From positions 77,111,053 to 77,171,052 of the forward strand of contig CM060732.1 in assembly GCA_030704615.1 (NCBI GenBank): a DNA stretch of 60,000 nt. The letters are read 5' to 3'. Shown piece after piece: positions 45,171-57,418 of the stretch (within the stretch, counting starts at the first letter, position 1; each line of letters opens with the position of its first letter). The notes beneath the pieces are model-generated. The model did not search any database, was not told the origin of the DNA, and worked only from the letters and a program-made list of their open reading frames with translations. The stretch comes from Takakia lepidozioides (lineage: Eukaryota; Streptophyta; Takakiopsida; Takakiales; Takakiaceae). The position numbers were made by a program, and so were the translations under genes.

Positions 45171-46773
45171 GGTGGGAGGGGGGGAGAGGAGGTCCAACAA
45201 AGGGAAGAATCGAGTGCCGTTGAGGGCGCTAGCGCAGGTGGCGTCGGTGGCGGCGGGAGTGCAGTTTGGGTGGGCGTTGCAACTGTCGCTGCTGACGCCG
45301 TACGTGCAGGAGTTGGGAATTCCGCATGCGTGGGCGAGTTTGATATGGCTGTGCGGGCCGATCTCGGGCATGTTCGTGCAGCCCGTTGTGGGGCATTACA
45401 GCGATCGCTGCACCAGTGTGTGGGGCAGGCGGCGGCCGTTCATAGTTGTGGGGGGCCTGCTTGTAATTGTTGCTGTGTTCGTCATTGGGTATGCTGCCGA
45501 TCTGGGCTACTTGTTGGGGGATTCGCTTGGGGCCAGACCGCGCGCAATTGCGATTTTTGTTCTGGGATTCTGGCTCTTGGACTTGGCTAACAATACGTTG
45601 CAGGCTCCCTGCCGAGCTCTGTTGGCAGACTTCACTGGGAAGGACTTACGGCGAACTCGAATAGCAAATGCATACTTTACTCTCTTCATGGCTGTAGGCA
45701 ATGTCCTGGGGTACGCTACGGGGGCCTTCGGTGGCTGGTACAAAGTCTTCCCCTTCACCTATACGACAGCATGTGATGTTGCATGTGCCAATCTTAAATC
45801 TGCATTCCTCCTTGCCATCATCATGCTGGTGGTTACGACTCTTGTGAGCTTAACAGCAGCCTCGGAAATTCCATGGGATCCAGTCGCCAGCAAGCATGTG
45901 GTCACGAATTCTACCACCCCGTTACTCTCCGAAAAGCTCACCGACCCAGAGGCTGCAAAGAGTGCTGCAAGTTTGTCGGGAGGTAGTGAGAATGGGGAGG
46001 ACGTGGAGGAGCAGGAATCGGAGGCGTTGTTCTGGGATTTGATTCAAGCACTGAAGAACCTCCCACGGCCCATGTGGTATATCATGCTTGTAACTGCACT
46101 CACTTGGATAGCCACGTTCCCATTTTTTCTCTTTGATACTGATTGGATGGGACGTGAGGTTTACCGGGGCGAACCGTCTTCCTCAGACCCGCTTGTCTCG
46201 AAGCTCTACGCAGATGGTGTTCACATGGGTTCCCTCGGTCTCATGCTCAATTCTCTAGTGCTTGGACTGTCATCCCTCTCAATTGAGTATCTCTGCCGGA
46301 AATTGGGTTCCAGCTATGTGTGGGGCCTGGCTAACTTGGTACTGGCAGCTTGTTTTTCGGCGACTGCGCTCATCACAGCAGCAGCAAAACGATCAACCTT
46401 TGGGCCTACAGGGCCACCTCCGGCTGTCACGATTTCATGTCTGGTCCTTTTTGCAGTCCTTGGAGCACCACTTGCAGTGGCGTACAGTGTGCCTCATGCA
46501 TTGACAGCAACTTTCACAAATAAAATTGGTGGTGGTCAAGGTTTGTCGATGGCTGTGTTGAATCTCGCTATAGTTGTGCCACAGGTGTTGGTCTCTGTGG
46601 GGGGTGGTCCCTGGGACGAGCTTTTCGGGGGTGGAAATTTGCCTGGGTTTTTGCTTGGAGCTGTCGTTGCACTTCTTGGTGGCGTCGTAGCAGTACTCAT
46701 ACTCCCGAGACCGGCTCCAGATTTCCTCGCTGGCACAAAACTTCGCCAAGGCCGGGGTTCTCCCATCCCCTGA
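45167..46773 (+). CDS. SUT: sucrose transporter (SUT/SUC, GPH-MFS family)
   Basis: A proton-coupled sucrose carrier of the plasma membrane or tonoplast. The protein has about 530 residues in one open frame with twelve hydrophobic segments. Family hallmarks are VQFGWALQLSLLTPYVQELG, WLCGPISGMFVQPVVGHYSD, RCTSVWGRRRPFIVVGG (the D-R-x-G-R-R loop), LDLANNTLQAPCRALLADFT, NAYFTLFMAVGNVLGYATGA and FLFDTDWMGREVYRGEPS. Length fits the family. The central loop (about residues 245-285) is acidic, as usual. No intron interrupts it, although most plant homologues I know have several. No in-frame ATG precedes the conserved region: the frame opens after a TGA at 45,112, and the only ATG (45,167) is one base out of frame across a run of seven G (45,178-45,184). 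One extra G would put that ATG in frame. Either the assembly lost a base or the gene is silent. Confidence 0.93.
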
Positions 46774-47606
46774 AGTTCTGTGATGAATCGCCGCCTAACT
46801 GCAGTAAAATTCATATCGCCTCTAATGCACTCAGAGGGACGTCCCTTGGGGTTCTCATTACTGGTAGACTTTTGAAACATTTCACAAGGCCAGGGTGTGA
46901 GGGCACAGTCATGAATCACAGGTTCATAGTTCTGTGAGTATAGATCCAGATTTTTATGGCTATATATATTGAACCTGCGTGAATGTCTTATGCACAGGGC
47001 TGGCTGGCCCTCCAGCTCAGTCCATTATATTCCCATCCAGCATGCACTAGCTCGATTTCGAACAACAGGTTGTGTAGTATCTCACGGGACTTGGAAGACT
47101 GGTGCCCATGGTGACATGATCAGCTGGTTTGAGCAGTTGGATGTGAGGTTAGTGGAAATTCTCAGAGAGATCAAATGTATGGAAGTGCTCAAGGCTTCTG
47201 CCAGAGTGTGGTACGTACAATTATGATAAAGGCATGTGTGCACTGCGCTCGCACTGCGATGTGCTTCCCTCCTGCTTTGGTTGTTCGCATGAACTTTTCA
47301 GTTGAATCCCACAGGTTTCCCCGTTGGCTCTCAAGCTAGTTCAAGGAGCTTTATGCCGCGCGAGGGCTGGTTGCAGCAATTAAGGAAGGTGTCTGTTTTG
47401 ATCTCAGACTCTCAAGAGAACTTCTAAATGTTGCTATATGTGTGAAGTCTCTTAGTGCCCTTCCAGTGCACCCTCATCCGTAACTCCAAAAGATATGCTA
47501 GGCCTGCAGAGCATCAGTTTCCCAAATGAAAAATCCCGCACTGGGGTTTTCCAGACAGTACAGGTGATGATTTTCATCCTCAGTGCTGAATGATATAAGA
47601 TTGTAC
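46774..47606. other. intergenic, no recognisable gene
   Basis: 3' flank of the transporter; one 85-codon plus-strand frame (46,969-47,226) without family resemblance. Confidence 0.45.
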
Positions 47607-48299
47607 TCATAAGACGTTGTTTGCTGTAGCCTTGTGGCCATTGACCCCGCGCCCAGTTTGAGCGGGAACAAAAGGGACAGAACCTACCTCTGTCAGGGGC
47701 TGACGTTGGTTAGTAAGACTTACCTTCATATATAGAATTAATCCGGGTTTCCAGATATCCTCTAGAAATCCTTTCACACAAGCATCAATCTGCTGTGTGT
47801 GATTTGCCCAAAAACTAGGCCTCAGGAGGGCATGGGCTTTTGGCTCAGCCTCGAGACTTTCAAAGTTGGTAAACAGGGGTACAGGCACAATTCCCTTGAT
47901 AGATTTGAAGAGAGCGTCTCTTTGGTGAGAGAACCCCGGATAGTGTATCAGAAAATGAATACTGTCTTCAGATTGCCCACACAACGGGAAATTGCACTCT
48001 CCCTTCCCTCTATGCTTCTGTTTGCTGTTCAAAGGTAGGCTTCCTGCCCTGAGTTTAAATTTCAGTCTAGTGCCGAGAGTGGGTAGACCCTTGAGGTCAT
48101 CCAAGATGTCCTCCCTCATGTCACTGACTGGAAACAAGTTCAGGGAAGTTTTCTGCCTAACTTCATTTTCATCAGACAATCTCATGGCAACAGACATGGC
48201 TTTGGACACTACAGCCTCTAAGTCAGATTTATCCAGCAGGGTCAAGACTTGCGGATCCAGGTCCATGTCCTTGAGAATATAAGAAACAGCCCCTATCAT
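47607..48299 (-). mobile_element. LINE (non-LTR retrotransposon) ORF2 C-terminal fragment
   Basis: The minus strand carries a 230-codon frame with LGTRLKFKLRAGSLPLNSKQ, CNFPLCGQSEDSIHFLIHYP and GFSHQRDALF, the zinc-binding C-terminal region found after the reverse transcriptase of plant LINEs (C-x4-C...H-x-L-x-x-C, with the last Cys replaced by Tyr). There is no reverse transcriptase or endonuclease upstream in the window, so it is a 5'-truncated copy, as LINE insertions usually are. No clear poly-A tail at the 47.6-kb end. Confidence 0.65.
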
Positions 48300-49392
48300 A
48301 GGATCATTGGCAACATAATCCCCTAGCTTAGATCAGCATTCTCACCTGGACCACTCATCAAACATTGAGCCAGCTGTCTAACTCAAAACAAGTTCCCAAC
48401 TACAGTGGAGGAAAAGACTTAGAAGTGTCTACAATCCATAACACGGGCATTCATGAAGTAAACCAGCTGGCCCTACAATTGTACCCATTTCAATGCAGTG
48501 CATACATCTGAGGCATACATGATGGAAAGAGCAACGCAAGGCCGTCCCAACTTACAGCCTCGTGCGATTCCATAATAGATCTCAGATTCAGGTACATGGC
48601 ATTCCCTCAATCGATCACACTCTCATAGCAACAAACAGCCATCATATTAAGACGTGCGCACAGACTTGCGAGAAACCTCAAAAGGAGGTCTTTAGTACCC
48701 ATGGATTATTCTGCTAATTCTGTTCTAGTACATGGAACCCCAAGTACTTTGTTAGCATTATTGCAGTGTGGATATTTTCTGATCTTCATGATGGAGGGAC
48801 CTGGGAATGCTGGCTCACAATTCAGGCTTTTCTGAATGAACGGGCCATCCCTTGATGAGCTTAGGGCATCATTTGCAAGCTACCAACTGGTTATTAAATT
48901 TGATCCATATCCGTCGTGAGGGCGAATCCGAGAACTTTAGTTCTCGGTTTTGAACAAATTATTTCTAACAAGGGGCTGGTGTCATGAATTTTGCACTCGA
49001 GCCACTGTATATAAATCCTAACAGAGCCCACCTGACATGGGCCAGATACCTGCAAGAGGAAGTAGGCTAGCTTGGGCTCTACAAATCCTAAATTCTTCTG
49101 AGCTGATGATCTCGGGGATCATGGTGATGTGGAAGCACTCAGCACAGCGACTGAAGCCTTGAATTAAGTTGACCGCTGATCATATGAATGTCGTCTTGCT
49201 GGGAGCAAAGTGTACCTCGGCCCTCAGCAGCGAGCTCGTGAATGCAAAGGGTTGTTGGATGCACCATGTGAGTACTCATGGGAGGTAAGGCCCATGGAGA
49301 CCACCATAAGTTTTCACAAAGTTTTAATTCTTCCCCTGAGCTTCGTTTTTGCAAAGACAATTGGAGATGGATTGCAAGTCTTCGTCGCTTGT
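48300..49392. other. no recognisable gene
   Basis: Only short unrelated frames; nothing supportable. Confidence 0.45.
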
Positions 49393-49662
49393 CTAGGCGT
49401 TAAGAGGTGTGGACAGCCACTTCCAAACTGGGGAAAGTTGTTCGTAGCTCTCGTCGTAGCTCCTTAGTTGGTCTCTCTCAACGTTGTCTTTCATCACTTG
49501 GATCATGTCCAGTTTGTTTCTCTCGGCGTTGTCTTTGAGCAGTTGGATCATGTCTGATCTGAATTCTCGAGTCAGCCTTGCGATCAGTTCTTCGGTGAGT
49601 AGATCCACATCAGGGACCGGACGGACCACTGTCGCTTGCAGTTCCACCTGGACCATTTCCAA
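49393..49662 (-). CDS. short coiled-coil ORF with an internal 15-residue duplication
   Basis: 89 codons: MEMVQVELQATVVRPVPDVD, then LTEELIARLTREFRS and two near-identical units, DMIQLLKDNAERNKL and DMIQVMKDNVERDQL. The DNA repeat is 45 bp (about 49,465-49,560). A heptad-like pattern suggests a coiled coil. It lies downstream of, and on the same strand as, the ankyrin exons, so it could be a later exon or a separate small gene. Not recognised. Confidence 0.35.
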   Translation of the reverse strand: MEMVQVELQATVVRPVPDVDLLTEELIARLTREFRSDMIQLLKDNAERNKLDMIQVMKDNVERDQLRSYDESYEQLSPVWKWLSTPLNA

Positions 49663-50479
49663 CCGACTGTTTAGTTGTGACGTTCGAATGGAATATTTAT
49701 GTGATCGCTTCTAACTGAGAGCTGGATCCATCCACCGAGCACAACTATGGTGTACCTAAATACACTGTGCTACATCAATTAGGGACCACGACATTGCTGC
49801 CGGCCCCGTAAGCTACTAGCTTGTGCGGACTGCAATCTGCGGCTCCTCCATTCTCCTTGCCACCCGCTGTTGATTAAGACTCGCTCATCAAGAGTCTCAG
49901 ACATGATTCAAGATCATGATTGGCTCTACATGATTGCTGACACCGCCTGATCCAAGGCCAGCAGGAAACTAATGCTTCATGACACAACTAATCTGCGAGT
50001 GTGTTCGCAAATGGATGATCGGTGAGATCAGGGAACTTTTAAATCTAACTGTACTTCCTGGGAAGAAATCATACTGGATGGATAAGACCACCCTTGGCCG
50101 CAAGAAGTTTGGCGACCTCCCAATATCCATATCTCTGCGCATCTGCCAATGGCTGCACATGCCAACACGTATATACACGCAGTTTAGCTTCTCTCTAATC
50201 ATCCCCAACTGACTTTGGATTGTGAATTGTGAAAAAGACTCTCTACAGAACATACACATGATCTGTAGAAATATAAAAGAACGCATGTTGCAAATACGCA
50301 TCAGATACAAAAAGGATTCATACATTAAATCGTTGAGATACACCGTCCTCAAACTTTCAAAGCTGAAGTCCAAATTGTATACCGTGCTCCTGGAGTGGAT
50401 ACTCACAGTGCTCATCCTGCGATCTACTGGATTGACTTCGCACTTCTCAGTGGCGAGCAGCAGCTGCACAATGGGGAGG

Positions 50480-50697
50480 TGGTTTTCACAAGCTGCCAGG
50501 TGAAGCGCAGTTCGTTGGTCGTAGTCTTTGCAATTCACGTCCACGCCGTTATCGACCATCCACCGCACCTCGTCGATGTTACCTCTACTCGCCCAGTACA
50601 GCAAAGGGGCCGTTTCTGCCTGAAGTTTGAGAAGATTCTCCCTGTCTTTCCTCACTCTGCCTCGAGAGACTCCAATCTGGAGGTAACAGAGCCATAG
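50480..50697 (-). pseudogene. ankyrin-repeat exon, second copy
   Basis: After an AG acceptor near 50,680, the minus strand reads RKDRENLLKLQAETAPLLYW, ASRGNIDEVRWMVDNGVDVN, YDQRTALHLAACENHLPIVQ and LLLATEKCEVNPVDRR, then runs into non-coding DNA. This is about one and a half ankyrin repeats, of the same design as the upstream copy at 52.1 kb, so the locus was duplicated. Ankyrin repeats mediate protein contacts. In plants this arrangement (acid linker, LLYWAS/LLFLA, DxDxRTALHLAA) precedes Raf-like/ILK-type kinase domains. No kinase motif is visible in the window, so it may be an ankyrin-only fragment. Confidence 0.65.
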
Positions 50698-51109
50698 GGA
50701 GAGATGGTTAAACCGAAAATGTATGTCTCGAGAGCATGAAAGATCATGTAGCTGAGAACAGTATTAAAGCTACAGCTAATCACGTGTACATAGAAGCAGG
50801 CCTGGAACAAATACAATCCATCAGCTTGTCAAGCCTTCCAGTAGTCTCTCCACGATTATAACTAGTCGCCTGCATGACACTGAGCATGAGACTTGAATAT
50901 ATACCCTCATGGTTGGATAGTAATAAAGACCAACTTCTAGCATATCTGCCCGTTCTAGCTCAGCTAGTGGCCGTACATATCTTCTGGAGCAACCTGACTT
51001 TTCTGTAGACAAGCTTACGATTCCGTTTGAGTTCTTAGTGTAACGAAACTGAAGTCTAGGGCCTCATCAACCGCTGATCAAGTGTCTATGGCGTGAAGTA
51101 CATACCTTC

Positions 51110-51175
51110 CCAACAAACCCGCTCAACGGAGTAGCGTCGAATGTATATTGTGGTGGGGCTGGTTCTCCGTCACCC
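51110..51175 (-). CDS. possible small exon between the ankyrin copies
   Basis: GDGEPAPPQYTFDATPLSGF followed by VGK and a GTATGT donor. ATPLSG resembles the start of an ankyrin repeat. It lies between the upstream ankyrin exons and the second copy. Weak evidence. Confidence 0.3.
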
Positions 51176-51449
51176 TAGAAAGGCAACAGAAATGAACTTC
51201 CACTGCTAAGCTTTTTTTATCATACACAATGTTATAGGCACCTGAAAATTTTAGCAATGTTCAGTAACTGATGATAACATTGCAAGAGGACTATCCAGAA
51301 CTTTGAACCGAGTGGGTTCCACTCAGCATATGACAACCAAGTCCTGTATAAACAGACAACAACGTGTAATGCATTCACAGATCAGTGAGTTAATCCTGTT
51401 AGGCGTCAAGAGAGATTGTCAAGCTGTCGAGGGGAAAGTGAAATACCCA

Positions 51450-51550
51450 GGTTCTGCCACCTCCTGCCTTAAGAATTTTACAGATCTCGGCATAATCCAA
51501 CCGGTATGCATCTCCGAGAGGCTGCAGTCGTACCAGCATTAAGGATTGAT
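51450..51550 (-). CDS. ankyrin-repeat exon (second exon of upstream copy)
   Basis: LQPLGDAYRLDYAEICKILK then AGGG matches the TPLADA...H-x-x-V-x-x-L-L-x-x-x-G-G continuation expected after DRWGFT of the preceding exon. Hence it is the end of the ankyrin unit of an ILK/Raf-like protein. An acceptor before it and a donor after it are plausible but not certain. Confidence 0.5.
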
Positions 51551-51834
51551 CAGTACAAGAGCATATATATAACCTTATGTTTGTAACCAAACAGCTTAAC
51601 CTGAAATGGGAAACAAGTTTGTTGAGTGGCCTAAGAGAAATAGCCTTCTCGAGACTCTGTACATATGTCTCCCTTAACTTCTAACACTGCAATAGGCTAA
51701 GACCAGATCCTCCCTGAGAACTTAATCTTGCACCTACACGTCTAGATTTTATCTCTACCCATCTAGAAAGCACTTTATATCTCCTCAAATGAAACGAAAC
51801 CGTGTCACAAAACTGAAAGAAGGAAGCAGCTCAC

Positions 51835-52098
51835 TGTGAATCCCCAGCGATCCATCGGACTGTGATAAGCGCCCTTTTCCAGCAGCAACTTCACCACATT
51901 GGCGTGGCCCTCACTAGCGGCCAGATGAAGAGCTGAGCGGTCATCGTAGTCCACGGCGTCCACAGGCATGCCCTCGTCAATCATTCCGCCCACTCCTACT
52001 ACGTTCCCCTCACTGGCGAAGTGTAGGAACCTTGCCACTCTTCCCAACTCCATTTCGGTCTGGTCATTCGATTCTTCTGGTTGATCGTGATCCATCTT
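51835..52098 (-). CDS. ankyrin-repeat protein, N-terminal exon (plant ILK/Raf-like type)
   Basis: From 52,095 the minus strand reads MDHDQPEESNDQTEMELGRV, then ARFLHFASEGNVVGVGGMID, EGMPVDAVDYDDRSALHLAA and SEGHANVVKLLLEKGAYHSP, ending DRWGFT before a GT donor. This is the two-repeat ankyrin unit of plant integrin-linked-kinase-like Raf MAPKKKs. The start is the first Met after a CCACAG that could be an acceptor, so an upstream exon is possible. A kinase domain is expected downstream in the family but is not found, making this a truncated or ankyrin-only paralogue. The frame is intact in this exon. Confidence 0.7.
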
Positions 52099-52129
52099 CT
52101 GTGGTACGTACAAAGTAGATGTCAAATTA

Positions 52130-54131
52130 ACGATTCAAGACATCTGTTAGTAAGCTTTGTAGATTCTAACTGATGTACATACATCCTTAAGGAACAAAAG
52201 CCTCTCAACTCCAGAAATTATTACAGATGTCCTCTTACTCAAGTACATATCGCAGGGGGCGAAGTGTAATCTTAACAGGAATCTGCAGTCATCTACGTGC
52301 GGTAGAAGATTGTCGACACTTAAGAAGTGAAGACTGTCTAAAAATGGAGTTCCTTTCTCAGATCAATTACGTATGTTTAGCTCAATATCCAGATCTCTTG
52401 AACGTTGATTGTCAAAGAAGGGAGCCATGATACATGCAAGAGCCGAGCCTCTAAGCTTACTAGTGATCTGTCGACCATGTGATAGGTTTTCTTCACGACG
52501 AGCAACACGTGATCTGCTGAAGTAATGATCCAAAGGAAGCAGTACTTCTAGCATGGCTTCTCTGGTCCGTTCATTTTCTGTGAATCCCACAAACCATGAA
52601 CGTATGATAAAGGTTCACTAGAATTACAAGGAGAAGGTGGGGGGAAGGTTCTTGGAGTTCTTCATACTTCCAAGTCGATTCACCCTTGTATCCATAATAT
52701 AGAAACCCCCAAATTGGCCAAGTTTGAACTTCAGTTTGTTGAGTCCAATGTATAGCGATGGTTTGTTCGTTATGGAGACTTTCTAGATTAATATTTAAAG
52801 AAGTACACTGTTGATTAGTGCAAGATGGAGCGGGAAACCGCGTACATCAAAACAAGTAACTGGGTATATTCGAGTCTTGAGAGGTCCTGAAGGCAGAAAA
52901 AGCTCCTTTCGACCTTCGACTTAGAAGAGGAGAGAGGCAACGAATCCTAGCTGAAGGACATTACGTTTACTAGTTATACTGTGCTTCGCACTGGAGAGCT
53001 GATCGGAGAGAGATGAATGCTCCGTGGAGATTTTTGCAATTGAGAATTAAATGAGATGAGGAAATCACCTGTAGACTAGGATATCTGATAACCGAGGTCT
53101 CGCTGGCTTAAGGAAGTTCACTTAAAGTTAACCATTCCTGGTACTTCGGCTTTAGATACATCTTGAAAAGTGAGAAGACAGATAGAGAGAAGACTCTGGC
53201 CAAAGCTAGCTAGCGTCAATAAGAGCCACAAGAGGGGTTTACTGCCCCTGTCGGGTGCTGGGCTCTATCCGGAAAAGTTCACGAGAAGGTTAGAAATTCG
53301 TTTTCAGGTATGCATGCCACAAATGCAATATTTATGTTGACAACCAGATCTTGTCACAGCTAGAGGAACTGACTTGAAAAGCCTGCAGCACTTGAGAGAA
53401 ACGTACCCACAATTAATATTGTTAGCCGACTGTTAGCCTCGCTGTTGCCAAGCCAAGGGCACCACCCAGGTTCACAACCTCCTTCTCACTAGTGACTCCA
53501 GTCGACTCCAGTAGGCACGGATAGACTAAAAAATCCGAGGTCTCTCAACGCAGAGGATGTACTAGACAAAGAGGTGATTGGAGCTCAATCCCGTCCACAT
53601 GCGAGAGTAAACAAACCCCTTCAGTACTCTTGGAGTTCCCTTCTTTTGTCTCTGATCACCTTCATCTAAAAGGAAGCTCCATGTGGAATGTAGACCAATC
53701 CAGCTTACGGCGCTGAAGTGATGCAGAATTAGCACCTTCCCTCAGATCTGCTGCACTTGAATACCCCTCTTCATCAATCTAAGAGATCTATCCATCATAA
53801 AGATGAGAGAGCTGCGATACCAATTGTAGGAGATTCCAGGGAATCCTGCTCTTCCCCTATGTTAAATACAGAATCTTCGAACTCAGTGCTCGCCGCTGAC
53901 ATCGGACCAGGTGGTTAAATTCACTCAGAGATCAGAGATCAGAGATGCGAACCCGAACCACCCAAGTGCTAGTCCTGCATGCTTCAGAAATCAGAATAGA
54001 TCGGTCTGATTCGGCCACTCCAGAGGATTAACTATGTACTCTCTCTTCTTTTCTGCCACGCAGCTCGTGCAGATCTCTCGCAGAGGACGCCCTCGCTTTC
54101 CTCTTGTTTCCTTCGGGCTCGTCGTCGCCTC
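52130..54131. other. upstream region of the ankyrin locus, no recognisable gene
   Basis: Short frames only. At 53,930-53,950 the word AGATCAGAG is repeated three times in tandem. The 5' leader or promoter of the ankyrin gene may lie here. Confidence 0.4.
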
Positions 54132-54440
54132 TTGACCACCACCCTTTACGGACCCGTCAAATATGACGGAGGTCCGTTACGGGTGTGCCGACAATTGGCA
54201 TATTCATCAACGGAACACGAATATGACGAACATGGACCATCTGTAGGCTCCTTAATTTCTGTTGATGACCCCAGTTACTCTAACGGTGCCTCACCTTTTG
54301 AGGTTAAGTTGAATGATTATTATGAATATGTAGAAGAATTACATAATGCGGAAATGATTGTGGGGGAGGAAAAGGTGTATAAAAAGCCTAGCTTATCAAC
54401 AAGACAAGAAGGATGCGTGGCGGTCAGCTCAAAGACATGA
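54132..54440 (+). CDS. hypothetical ORF (102 codons)
   Basis: Starts TTG-type or upstream of the first ATG; VKYDGGPLRVCRQLAYSSTE, EYDEHGPSVGSLISVDDPSY and a Tyr/Glu-rich stretch. Acidic, no signal or membrane segment, family unknown. It could be an exon of a longer gene or chance. Confidence 0.25.
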   Translation: MTTTLYGPVKYDGGPLRVCRQLAYSSTEHEYDEHGPSVGSLISVDDPSYSNGASPFEVKLNDYYEYVEELHNAEMIVGEEKVYKKPSLSTRQEGCVAVSSKT

Positions 54441-54603
54441 TTTTAGGAGTCAGACCATGGAGATGGGGACCGGGAGGAAATGGAGAAACTGTTTGGTTTT
54501 GTTCGGCGTGGTGCATGCTTTAGGGCAATGCCACCAATCCTTTGCAGAAAAAGCATTTGTCGCGTGGAGGTGTCAATTTTGTCCGCATCCTTGTAGTTTG
54601 TGA

Positions 54604-57418
54604 TGGAGTTGTATGAATGATTTGGAAGTAGCTTTGATTTGGATTGTTGTGTTCATGCATGGATTTTCCGATCAACTCAAAGCTTAGGCCTTATTCCTTT
54701 CTATAATATAATATAATATATTTATAATTTTATGTATCTATGTATAGACGTTATCATATGAGTCTCTAGGACAATTAACTTTTCTTACTATCAGGAATTA
54801 AGACATTTAAATTTGTTGATTTGGTTTATCGCTTTTTCTATGTTTTTTCCTTGCATTATGGATATGGTAAATGTCAATGCTTATCCTTATCATTGGTCAC
54901 CCCCCAAGCAACCTGTCACGTGGCATAACTGGCATAACTGCCATTGTATAATTGTTATGGTTAAATCATCGGCAATGAAGGGGATCATTTTATATAGAAA
55001 CATCTTAGGGTCAAATGGCAATTGTATTTCAAATATATTATAATGCATCGAAAATGAGTAGGATCCTCTATGATTCTAGTTGAAACCGTTCTTTTATAAT
55101 TGAGCTCAGATAGTCGTATGCAAATTGATGTGACAAAATTCAGGATTGAACATGTCATCTTGGAGATTGTCTAAAGAAGAAGGAAAAAAATAAAAAATAA
55201 AACACTCTCTCAATTTCTAGATTCCAATAAACAGCATCCAATGTCCACCTAGTAATAATGATTGCTAAGGCTAATATTGTTATAGCGGCATGAAAGTCGA
55301 CGAACTCATATTATATAACATACGTTTGTACTCTGCCTACTAGCAACCGTGGTAAAAAAACATTATTACGGCATCCATATTATAATAGTTCTTGAGACAC
55401 CATAATTCAGGCTTCATTGGGAGGCGTCATCCTTCTTTTGTTAGTAGTCGTCTTATAAGTCATGGGTTTAAATTTTAATGTCTTACATCTGTATGTTGGA
55501 TGTTATCCATTATAGCCAACCCAGCTACAATAGAGGGGTCATTGGGTCCACCGGACAGCATATGTCTAATTCAAGGGGTTTGGGAAGGTTTGGGCAATCG
55601 TGTACAAGGTGTCTTAGTTTACAAAGTGAGGGTAATAAGCTCAGATTCAAAGTGAAGTAACAATTGCTTCAGCAACAGTCAACATTTTTTATTGCAATAG
55701 TTGGTCACTATCAAAAAAATTAATCAAATTAGAATGAGCTTGGTATTTTACTTTGATAGTTAACTGATTAATATTAGTTTTTTTTTCTAATTAACAGGGG
55801 ATAGTGGCCTTGGGATTTGGGATTATTTGAGGGAAAAAAAATTAAAACCCTCGATTACACCATGAGGCACACAAACCGTAGCCAGTGATGATAGTTTTCT
55901 GAAAGTCTTGAGACTCCCTTCCCCAAGGATTCGAAAGTCCCTAAGTACCCACACAATAAGTAACCGATTGACCCAAGCACCTTATTTTATAGCTTGGCTG
56001 GTCATTGGGTGACATCCAATACACCTATATGACTTTGGCAGATCAGCAAATCTGCATAGTGGTTGGTAGATGTGTAGTTTTGGGAGATGTATCGTTTTGG
56101 GAGATGTATCATGGTACTATTACATGGGTGTGAATTTTCCTTGGAAATTTTACTTCTGTTTTCTCCCTTTATAATTTGATTCTCGGTGGTCTATTGATAT
56201 AGAGAGTTACTACATTGTTTCTTCAGTAGATATGTGCTCTCAAGTGTGATGTGTGAAGTAAGACCGGCACTCCCACTCAGGCAATTTTTTTGTGTCTGAG
56301 TGTAACTACTGAATTATATATATGGCTATCTCATGATCTGCATGGTTCTTTTTATCCTTTTTTTCTTTTAGGTTTCACTGGCAGACATCCATATGGGTGT
56401 CAAAGTCACCTTGGAAAGAACATCTCTATGGGTCGTTCTTCTAAATGGTAGAATTACGGTAGAGACCAAGGAAACGCTTAGAGAATGTGCCAGAGCTGAT
56501 GCACTCTTTCCTCCTCCTTCTCTTCATTTTTTGTTTGGTGGTTTAGGGTGTTGTCCCTGTGTCGTCTCAGGTGGCTGGGGTTAGATCATTGTAGTTAATT
56601 TTATTCATTAGTAAGCTTGCTATTTGAATTTGGCATAAATAATACTTTCGTCAAAATACCTGCACATTTGTACAATTGTGGATAATTTATCACTCTCATT
56701 AACCAAGCTCGTTTTCAACATTTTGGCCATTTTTGGTACTTTGAAAGACTAAAATGCCCATAACTACACGACATTTCATCCACAAGTTTCAACCATCCTA
56801 GCTTGGTTATGCATCACACCTCCAAATTTGGCAGGATTCCACCATATATATGTATTTATATATATATATATAGCTTTGCGGACCTAGAATTTGAGCTTCC
56901 ACACAATGCCATATGAGAGTCTTTTCTATGGGCTGTTTTGTATGGGTGTATGTGGGGTGTATAAAGGTAAAAATATAAATGGTGACATGAGCCTTCAAAT
57001 GAGGTACAATGTTTCCCAACTTTTTGAAGAAACCGGACTAAAAATGTGTGGGTGCCATGCTAATGCCCCACAATGTACAAAACATTTAAACAGTTTAATA
57101 AATCCATAGAAATGTTTTTGGCCCCGAGTACAATATTGACCCACTGCAACTGGACTGCAGGCAGGGCTAAGGCAAGATTTTTTGGTAAAATATTTTTGGG
57201 GGGCCACGTCCCATCTTGTGCCACCCCCTACTCACTCCACCCGACTCACCCTTTCATGTATCACCATAGCCCGTAGCCTTTCCCGACACTTTCATCTGTC
57301 ACCCTTTCTAACCACTTAATCCATTTTTGAAAAGAGTGCATATGAGCAATCTATCTTCCCTCTTTCAGAAGCCACACTCTTCTTATTCCCCTTCTCTTGC
57401 CCAAGGACTGTACAGGGT
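54604..57418. other. AT-rich non-coding region
   Basis: AT-rich DNA with simple repeats (ATAATATAATATA at 54,705-54,722; TATATATATA at 56,855-56,873). No gene recognised. Confidence 0.5.

Noticed and set aside
45111-45590. 159-codon frame beginning in the GGGA microsatellite
   Set aside because: Overlaps the sucrose transporter in another frame and encodes low-complexity repeat sequence.
50821-51012. Kinase remnant between ankyrin copies
   Set aside because: No kinase motif (G-x-G-x-x-G, HRD, DFG) is visible.
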